From contig JAKLJY010000001.1 in the NCBI GenBank assembly GCA_023150895.1, positions 1-64,000 on the forward strand: a stretch of 64,000 nt of DNA, read 5' to 3'. The notes below the pieces were generated by a model. It made no database searches, had not been told where the DNA came from, and worked only from the letters and a program-made list of their open reading frames with translations. The translations under genes and the position numbers were made by a program. Position 1 is the first letter of the stretch. Each line of letters starts with the position of its first letter. Source of the DNA: Myxococcota bacterium. GTDB taxonomy: Bacteria; Myxococcota_A; Bradymonadia; UBA7976; UBA1532. Shown piece after piece: positions 58,597-64,000 of this stretch.

Positions 58597-60054
58597 TCAC
58601 TCGACGGTCGCGATGGTGCAGTACTCGGGGAAGACCCCGGCGGGCAGACCGGCGGCGTACGGCTCGTCGGCGATGGTGCGGGGGTGATCGAGCAGGAACT
58701 GCAGGGCCCACGGCGAGAACTCGGGCAGCCACTTGTGCCCCTCTCCGTGGTTGCAGGCCAGGACGAAGTGGCCGGCGGGGACGATCTCCGAGATGAGGTC
58801 GTTGGCGAGGACGTCGAAGTTCTGGTCGAAGGCGGTGTCCTCGGGTCCACCCCAGGCTGCGATCATCGGCCGCTTGGCCGTCGGGGTCGGATAGTCGACC
58901 AGCAGACCGCCGGAGAACGCCACGGACGACGCGATCGTCTCACTGCGGAACATGGTGAGGTAGGTGGTCCACAGGCCGCCGGCGGAGAGGCCCGTCGAGT
59001 GGACGCGGTCGAGATCGACGCCGAACCCCTTGTCGATGCAGGTGAGCATGTCGTCGAAGAACACGAGGTCCGCGTTCTCGCCCACGCCGAGTTGATCCCA
59101 CTCGACACCCGGCTTGTTCTCGGCCTGCGAGTCGGGCACGACGGCGATCACCTCGAACTCGTCGACGAGCGCCACGATGTTCGAGTTCTCTTCGATCTCG
59201 TCCTGGCTCTGCCCGAGGCCGTGCCAGACATAGACGAGCGGGTAGTCGGTGCCTTCCGTCCACGTCGAGGGGACGTACAACCGGAACGTGCGCTCGAGGC
59301 CGGCGGAGGGGAACCCCGCGTTCTCCCCCTCGACCAACGCCGGGCAGTCGTTCGGGTCGATCGGGGTCAAGGTCTGCTCCGACCCGGAGTCGCAGGAGTA
59401 GATGCGGTCCTCGGCCGGGGCGTCGGCGGGGACGCCACCAAAGGTGCTGGCGTTGAGCGGGACCTCGAGCGTCACGACCGCGCCCGTCACGGCGCCGCAC
59501 ATGTGGTCCGTGCCCGTGACCGTGCCGGCGAAGGTCACCGTGACGACCACGTCGGAGCCCGTCGGCGTGTAGTCGCCCGGCAGCGTCGCGTTCTCGAAGG
59601 GCAGCGCAAACGTGCCATCTGCCGCGACGGGAATGCCCGTCAACGTGGCGATGGGGTCGCTGACCATCGAGTAGTCGGCGTTGGCCGCCCGCAGGGTCAC
59701 GCTGTCGAGCGTACGGGTGCTCTCCGTACCGTCGATCTCGAACTGCAACGGCAGCTTGAGGCCGAACTCCACGATGTCCATGGTGACCGCCCAGAGGCCA
59801 TCCTGCGGGAAGTTGCCGGTGGGCAGCGGTTCGCCGCCGCCGGCTCCGCCGGTCTCGCCGCCGGCGCCGCCGGTCACGCCACCACTGCCACCCGTCTCGC
59901 CGCCGCTGCCGCCGGTGTCGCCACCCGCACCACCGGCCGATTCGCCCCCGACCGGGAGCCCGCCGTCGGGCGTGGCGTCGGCTTCGTCGTCACTGCCGCA
60001 CGCCGTGCCGAGCAACGCCGTCAGACCCGCGGCCAGGAAGGAGAGTCGATTCAT
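58597..60054 (-). CDS. lipoprotein with alpha/beta-hydrolase (esterase/PHB-depolymerase-like) domain
   Basis: This is a 485-residue lipoprotein. The signal ends LGTAC, and a Gly/Ser/Thr tether of about 45 residues made of GGxGG and GGSGG units follows. Residues about 75-210 are a beta-rich region of unknown function. From about 240 an alpha/beta-hydrolase fold is visible: FRLYVPSTW, YPLVYVWHGLGQ (oxyanion HG), and the nucleophile Ser in GLSAGG of HSTGLSAGGLWTT, with a late His in GEGHKWLP. Related proteins act as PHB depolymerases or feruloyl esterases; the substrate is not clear. GAGGTATACG precedes the ATG. It is convergent with the barrel gene and shares the hairpin cluster. Confidence 0.8.
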   Translation of the reverse strand: MNRLSFLAAGLTALLGTACGSDDEADATPDGGLPVGGESAGGAGGDTGGSGGETGGSGGVTGGAGGETGGAGGGEPLPTGNFPQDGLWAVTMDIVEFGLKLPLQFEIDGTESTRTLDSVTLRAANADYSMVSDPIATLTGIPVAADGTFALPFENATLPGDYTPTGSDVVVTVTFAGTVTGTDHMCGAVTGAVVTLEVPLNASTFGGVPADAPAEDRIYSCDSGSEQTLTPIDPNDCPALVEGENAGFPSAGLERTFRLYVPSTWTEGTDYPLVYVWHGLGQSQDEIEENSNIVALVDEFEVIAVVPDSQAENKPGVEWDQLGVGENADLVFFDDMLTCIDKGFGVDLDRVHSTGLSAGGLWTTYLTMFRSETIASSVAFSGGLLVDYPTPTAKRPMIAAWGGPEDTAFDQNFDVLANDLISEIVPAGHFVLACNHGEGHKWLPEFSPWALQFLLDHPRTIADEPYAAGLPAGVFPEYCTIATVE

Positions 60055-60072
60055 CGTATACCTCGTGCGCCG

Positions 60073-60855
60073 TCAGGCGTTCCGGAAGTGGGCGGGCCGC
60101 TTCTCCACGAAGGCCTGCATGCCCTCGCGTGCGTCCGCGGTGTCGAAGAGGTTGGCAAACGTCTCGATCTCCAGGGCGTTGCCCACGGCGAGGGGCGCAT
60201 CGAGACCCCGCGCGATGGCGAGCTTCGAGGCCCGCACGGCGGCGGGTCCCTTTGCCGCAATCCCTGCGGCCATCTCGTGCACTCGACCGAGGAGATCGGC
60301 GAGCGGGAAGACGTCGAGGACGAGGCCGATGCGGACGGCCTCGTCGGCCTTGACCTGGCGGGCGGTGTAGATCAGCTCCGCGGCCCGGGCCGCGCCGACA
60401 CGCCGGGCGAGGCGCTGCGTGCCGCCGAAACCGGGCATGAGACCGAGGTTGACCTCGGGCTGCCCGAAGCGCGCCGTGTCGCTCGCGTAGATGAGGTCGC
60501 ACGAAAGGGCGAGTTCACAGCCGCCGCCGAGGCAGAAGCCGTTGACGGCCGCGATGACCGGGACCGGCAGGGCCTCGAGCGCGGCCAGGACGCGGTGGCC
60601 GAGGCTCGCGAACCGCCTGGCCGCCTGGGGCCCGTACGCCGACATCTCCACGATGTCCGCGCCGGCCACGAAGGCCTTGCCGCCGGCGCCCGTGACGACG
60701 ACGGCGCGGAGTGAAGGATCCGCAGCGAGCGCGGAGACGGCCCGATCGAGCTCGACGAGCACCGTGGAGTTGAGCGCGTTCAAGGCGCTCGGCCGGTTGA
60801 TCGTCAACGTGGCCACGCCGGCGTCGGCGGCGACGAGGACGGTAGGGTCACTCAC
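60073..60855 (-). CDS. enoyl-CoA hydratase (crotonase)
   Basis: This is a 260-residue crotonase-fold enzyme that hydrates trans-2-enoyl-CoA to 3-hydroxyacyl-CoA. Motifs are the CoA/oxyanion loops [13 protein letters not shown] and [16 protein letters not shown], and the catalytic Glu region [18 protein letters not shown]. It starts at GTG 60855 ([11 protein letters not shown]) preceded by AAGGGC; the hydroxyacyl-CoA dehydrogenase stop is 3 bases before. With thiolase and 3-hydroxybutyryl-CoA dehydrogenase just upstream, the set forms the classical butyryl-CoA cycle; crotonyl-CoA is a likely substrate. It is transcribed toward the esterase gene. Confidence 0.92.
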   Translation of the reverse strand: MSDPTVLVAADAGVATLTINRPSALNALNSTVLVELDRAVSALAADPSLRAVVVTGAGGKAFVAGADIVEMSAYGPQAARRFASLGHRVLAALEALPVPVIAAVNGFCLGGGCELALSCDLIYASDTARFGQPEVNLGLMPGFGGTQRLARRVGAARAAELIYTARQVKADEAVRIGLVLDVFPLADLLGRVHEMAAGIAAKGPAAVRASKLAIARGLDAPLAVGNALEIETFANLFDTADAREGMQAFVEKRPAHFRNA

Positions 60856-60858
60856 GGG

Positions 60859-61728
60859 TCAGCCCTTCGCCGGCGTGTCGTAGCGGTGGAACCCTCGACC
60901 GGACTTGCGGCCGAGCCATCCGGCGTCGACGTGTTGCCGAAGGAGCGGGCACGGCCGGTACTTGGCATCGCCGAGACCCGTGTGCAGGACCTCCATGATG
61001 GCCAGACAGGTGTCGAGCCCGATGAAGTCGGCGAGCTCGAGCGGCCCCATCGGCTGGTTCGTGCCGAGCTTCATGCCCGCGTCGATGTCCGCCGCGGTGC
61101 CGATGCCTTCGTAGAGCGCATAGGCGGCCTCGTTGATCATCGGCATCAGGATCCGGTTGACGATGAACCCCGAGATGTCGCGGGAGACCACCGTCGTCTT
61201 CTCCATGCGGGCGCAGAGGGCCTGCGTCGTCGCGTAGGTCTCGTCGCTGGTGGCGAGGCCGCGGATGATCTCCACGAGCTTCATCACGGGCACGGGGTTC
61301 ATGAAGTGCATGCCGATGACCTGCGTCGGTCGTCGGGTCACGGCGCCGATGCGGGTGATCGGAATCGACGACGTGTTCGTCGCGAGGATGACCTCGGGGC
61401 GGCAGATCTCGTCGAACTGACGGAAGATCTGCTTCTTGAGGCTCTCGTCCTCGTTGACCGCCTCGACGACGAAGTCGGACGGCGCGAGGCCCGGGATGCC
61501 CTCGACCGGCGTGATGCGGCCAACGATGGCGGTGCGCTCGTCGGCGGTGAGCTTGCCCTTTTCGACCGCCTTGCCGAGCCGCTTGTCGATCTCGGCCTTG
61601 GCCTTCTCCGCGCGAGCGAGCGCGACGTCGGCGATCAGGACCTGGAAGCCCGCCTGCGCGGCCACGTGGGCGATGCCGCCCCCCATCTGACCGGCGCCGA
61701 GGACGCCGAAGGTGCGAATCTCGTTCAT
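60859..61728 (-). CDS. hbd: 3-hydroxybutyryl-CoA dehydrogenase
   Basis: Hbd oxidises 3-hydroxyacyl-CoA with NAD. The product is 289 residues. The nucleotide motif GAGQMGGGIA is at 11-20; TNTSSIPITRIG and the catalytic His in GMHFMNPVPVMKLVEII follow, then SGFIVNRILMPMINEAAY and the C-terminal GPLELADFIGLDTCL and GRKSGRGFHRY. It has the length and motif set of short-chain enzymes rather than the large FadB type. The ATG at 61728 lies 2 bases after the thiolase stop, so the genes are coupled. Crotonase follows after 3 bases. Confidence 0.95.
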   Translation of the reverse strand: MNEIRTFGVLGAGQMGGGIAHVAAQAGFQVLIADVALARAEKAKAEIDKRLGKAVEKGKLTADERTAIVGRITPVEGIPGLAPSDFVVEAVNEDESLKKQIFRQFDEICRPEVILATNTSSIPITRIGAVTRRPTQVIGMHFMNPVPVMKLVEIIRGLATSDETYATTQALCARMEKTTVVSRDISGFIVNRILMPMINEAAYALYEGIGTAADIDAGMKLGTNQPMGPLELADFIGLDTCLAIMEVLHTGLGDAKYRPCPLLRQHVDAGWLGRKSGRGFHRYDTPAKG

Positions 61729-61730
61729 GG

Positions 61731-62906
61731 TCAGCGCTCCACGGTCAGGGCGACGGCCTCGCCGCCCCCGATGCACAGGCTGGCGAGCCCGCGCTTGGCA
61801 TTGCGGGCCTGCAGGGCATACAGCAACGTCACCAGGATGCGGCTGCCGCTCGCCCCGATGGGGTGTCCGAGCGCGACCGCGCCACCATGGACGTTGACGC
61901 GCTCGGCGGGGAGCTTCGCGAGGCTGTTGACCGCGAGGGACACGACCGAGAACGCCTCGTTGACCTCGTAGAGGTCGATGTCGCCGGGGGTGAGGCCCTG
62001 GCGCTCGAGGACCTTGTTGATGGCGTACGCCGGCGCCGTCGTGAACCACTCCGGGGCCTGGGCATGCTGTGCGTAGCCGGTGATGCGGCCGAGAACGGGC
62101 AGACCGTGCCGGCGCGCGTAGTCGCCGCTCGTCAGCACGAGGGCGGCGGCGCCGTCATTGATGCTGCTCGCGTTGGCGGCGGTCACCGTGCCGTCCTTGG
62201 CGAACGCCGGGCGCAGGCCGTCCATCTTGGTCGGCTGCCAGCGGCCGGGCTCCTCGTCGACGTCGAAGAGGACGGGGTCGCCCTTCTTCTGCGGCACGGG
62301 GACGGGCACAATCTCCGCCTTGAACGTGCCGGCCTTCTGGGCGGCGAGCGCCCGCTCATAGCTCTGACGGGCGAAGGCGTCCTGATCCTGGCGCGAGATG
62401 CCGCACTCCTTGGCACAGATCTCGGCGGCGCTGCCCATGTGGAAGTCGTGATAGACGTCCCACAACCCGTCCGCGATCATGCCGTCGACGACCTTCTGAT
62501 GGCCCATCTTGAAGCCATCACGGGCACCGGGCAGCAGGTACGGGACCTGGCTCATGTTCTCCATACCGCCGGCGACGACGACGTCCGCATCCCCGGCCTT
62601 GATCGTCTGAGCGGCCAGCATGACCGACTTGAGGCCGGAGCCGCAGACCTTGTTCAGCGTCGTGCACGGCACGGACTGGGGCAGACCCGCATAGATCGCC
62701 GCCTGGCGCGCCGGTGCCTGGCCGACGCCGGCCGCGAGGACGCAGCCCATGAAGACTTCTTCCACCGCTGCCCGGTCGACACCCGCGCGCTCGAGGGCCG
62801 CCGCGATGGCGACCGCGCCGAGCCGGGGCGCAGAGACCGAGGCCAGCCCACCACTCATCGCCCCGATGGCGGTGCGCGCACCGCCGACAATGACTACGTC
62901 TCGCAT
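61731..62906 (-). CDS. acetyl-CoA acetyltransferase (thiolase)
   Basis: Thiolase condenses or cleaves acetoacetyl-CoA and 3-ketoacyl-CoA. The product is 391 residues. The nucleophilic Cys88 is in LNKVCGSGLKSV, GGMENMSQVPY is the CoA-loop region, His348 is in VALGHPIGASGSR and Cys378 in LCIGGGEAVAL. Size and motifs fit a biosynthetic/degradative type II thiolase (AtoB/PhaA-like). The ATG at 62906 follows GAGG and starts MRDVVIVGGART; an upstream start would add 23 residues with no support. It is the first gene of a three-gene beta-oxidation operon and divergent from the Kelch lipoprotein. Confidence 0.95.
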   Translation of the reverse strand: MRDVVIVGGARTAIGAMSGGLASVSAPRLGAVAIAAALERAGVDRAAVEEVFMGCVLAAGVGQAPARQAAIYAGLPQSVPCTTLNKVCGSGLKSVMLAAQTIKAGDADVVVAGGMENMSQVPYLLPGARDGFKMGHQKVVDGMIADGLWDVYHDFHMGSAAEICAKECGISRQDQDAFARQSYERALAAQKAGTFKAEIVPVPVPQKKGDPVLFDVDEEPGRWQPTKMDGLRPAFAKDGTVTAANASSINDGAAALVLTSGDYARRHGLPVLGRITGYAQHAQAPEWFTTAPAYAINKVLERQGLTPGDIDLYEVNEAFSVVSLAVNSLAKLPAERVNVHGGAVALGHPIGASGSRILVTLLYALQARNAKRGLASLCIGGGEAVALTVER

Positions 62907-62960
62907 GTTCGAACCTCGTTCGGCGTCGACGACCTCCGAGCGGTCCGACGCCTCGTCAAG

Positions 62961-62985
62961 AGCGCACCTTCCCAAGGAAGGCGCT
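62961..62985. promoter_or_regulatory. inverted repeat in the thiolase upstream region
   Basis: CCTTCC-CAA-GGAAGG forms 6-base arms, extended to AGCG and CGCT with a two-base bulge. It lies 55-79 bases before the thiolase ATG and 33-57 bases before the divergent Kelch lipoprotein gene. It may be an operator for either. Confidence 0.4.
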
Positions 62986-63017
62986 CGGGTGCTATCAGAG
63001 CGTTCGAGACGGTGTCA

Positions 63018-64000
63018 ATGGACGCGTGCCCCCCGAACAGCGGCCCCTGCGGCCCCCGAACGCCCCGCCGGCTTCGCTGCCCACCGAAGGGCTGGCCGCC
63101 GTTCGCGCTCGCGCTCTGTGCCTGCGCGGGCGGCGAGGATGCGTCCGGGAACGGTGACTTCGAAATCCGGACGGCCGCACTGTCCATCACGGGCTGCGAG
63201 ACGCCGGCTCGGACCGGCCTGCCGGACGAAGTCGAACGTCTCGAGGTCCGGGTGATCGATGCGGACGAGAAGGTCATCTTCGAGACGGCGTTGACCCGGG
63301 AGGCGAACGATCTCGGCGCCGGGGCCGTCCTCCTCGAGCGGATCCCCGTCGGAGAGGACGCCCGTCTCATCGTCTACGGGTGCACCGACGAGGGCCTCGG
63401 TTGGGTCGGGCGGAGTGGTCCGCTGACCGTCCGGGAGAATCGCAAAGCGTCGACCAGCATCGTCCTGCGACCACCCGAGGCCTTGTCGTGCACGGGCACG
63501 GGCCTCGGTCCCGACTTCGATCGCCACGCGACGCTCCATCGCCCGCGGGCGTTCGCAGCCGTGACGACGTTGGCGGACGGCCGCGTGGTGCTCGCCGGCG
63601 GTGCCTCTCGATTCGAGGTCACGGGCGTCGCCGCGGGTGGAAACCTCCAGACGTTTCCCGCCGACGCGGACGTCGACGTCTTCGACCCGGGGACGACGCT
63701 CTTCTCTCCAAGCCTCCACCGCGGCTGGACCGCCCCCGGCGACCGCCTCCTGCATCCCCGGATTGGCGGCCGCGCAGCCACGCTCGCGGGGGACTCGACC
63801 GCCCTCGCGTTGGTCGGCGGTGACACGACGGTCTCCTGGTCGACGAGCACCTACGGTCCGCTCGTCCCCAATGGCTCGGCGCTCATCGACGGGCCGACGG
63901 GCTTCTTCGTCGAACGCTGGGACACGGACGCCGAGGCGGGCGCCGAGGTCCGCTCGACCGTCGAACTCGGGCTCGTTCCGCGTTTCATGCCGGCGACCGC
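63018..64000 (+). CDS. Kelch-type repeat lipoprotein, 5' part
   Basis: The reading frame is open from ATG 63018 to the right edge (327 residues visible), so it is partial. It starts MDACPPNSGPCGPRTPRR and has a short hydrophobic stretch (WPPFALALCACAGG) that could be a weak lipoprotein signal. Residues about 50-155 form an immunoglobulin-like or other beta module (VERLEVRVIDADEKVIFETA). From about 165 a Kelch-like blade is clear: RHATLHRPRAFAAVTTLADG and RVVLAGGASRFEV, followed by DVDVFDPGTTLFSPS. These are typical of myxobacterial surface Kelch proteins. The start codon is uncertain and no strong ribosome site is seen. Confidence 0.65.
   Translation, partial: MDACPPNSGPCGPRTPRRLRCPPKGWPPFALALCACAGGEDASGNGDFEIRTAALSITGCETPARTGLPDEVERLEVRVIDADEKVIFETALTREANDLGAGAVLLERIPVGEDARLIVYGCTDEGLGWVGRSGPLTVRENRKASTSIVLRPPEALSCTGTGLGPDFDRHATLHRPRAFAAVTTLADGRVVLAGGASRFEVTGVAAGGNLQTFPADADVDVFDPGTTLFSPSLHRGWTAPGDRLLHPRIGGRAATLAGDSTALALVGGDTTVSWSTSTYGPLVPNGSALIDGPTGFFVERWDTDAEAGAEVRSTVELGLVPRFMPAT

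Noticed and set aside
1-64000. Genomic island, prophage or insertion sequence
   Set aside because: No transposase, integrase, phage or toxin-antitoxin gene, no tRNA-flanked repeat and no obvious change of codon use was seen across the window.

Overview
The window looks like a chromosomal segment of a high-GC, predatory- or soil-type member of the Myxococcota (old Deltaproteobacteria). The pointers are indirect. There is strongly GC-rich third-position codon use. There are two loci of DUF4388 proteins joined to J-domains and TPRs. A very large protein carries thrombospondin type 3 (TSP3) repeats, a MYXO-CTERM-like segment and an OmpA domain. Several lipoproteins are tethered by Gly/Ser/Thr-rich linkers, and multihaem and CX4CH cytochrome-like lipoproteins are present. 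I cannot name genus or family. No rRNA, tRNA, CRISPR array, insertion sequence, integrase or phage gene was seen, and no gene-free stretch exceeds 300 bases. The region reads as core chromosome rather than an island.

Layout. 1-3.7 kb: sucA-sucB (2-oxoglutarate dehydrogenase E1 and E2), preceded by a tiny Val-Pro repeat lipoprotein with its own promoter and terminator. 3.7-5.5 kb: a metallophosphoesterase divergent from a tail-anchored unknown. 5.6-9.7 kb: a two-gene cytochrome lipoprotein operon (CX4CH protein plus an 11-haem-site protein), divergent from lgt, the enzyme that lipidates such proteins. 10.7-13.4 kb: an ArgA-type acetylglutamate synthase, a secreted PPC-domain protein and an SDR. 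13.4-17.8 kb: a sigma-54 activator with a GSFTGA loop, miaB and an HD hydrolase. 17.8-22.5 kb: a Rieske protein and a long acyl-CoA dehydrogenase under a FadR-like palindrome, then lon. 22.6-26.3 kb: an outer-membrane protein, a yfgM-bamB pair and a phosphoglucose/phosphomannose isomerase. 26.4-30.7 kb: DUF4388/J-domain/TPR genes. 31-38 kb: comM, recA, a split YeeE sulfur transporter, mutM, der and era. 38-41 kb: a lipid-anchored glutaredoxin, a domain-permuted DsbD and a PCC-domain protein. 41-43.5 kb: a receiver/DUF4388/J/TPR protein. 44.1-48.6 kb: the TSP3/OmpA giant. 48.7-49.6 kb: mazG.

49.5-57.7 kb is a tightly packed eight-gene catabolic operon on the minus strand: two acyl-CoA dehydrogenases, a stand-alone B12-binding mutase domain, HMG-CoA lyase, an AUH-type hydratase, an acyl-CoA carboxylase beta subunit, a third acyl-CoA dehydrogenase and the mutase chaperone MeaB. 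It suggests branched-chain acyl-CoA and propionate/isobutyrate breakdown, but the biotin carboxylase and the mutase catalytic subunit are not in the window. 60.0-62.9 kb holds thiolase, 3-hydroxyacyl-CoA dehydrogenase and crotonase, completing a short-chain beta-oxidation set with the 57-kb dehydrogenase. The right edge is an open-ended Kelch-type lipoprotein.

The items most worth a second look are the giant TSP3/MYXO-CTERM/OmpA fusion with its frameshift, the permuted DsbD-glutaredoxin pair, the two-locus DUF4388/J-domain family sharing a C-terminal GGLF tail, and the FadR-like operator.
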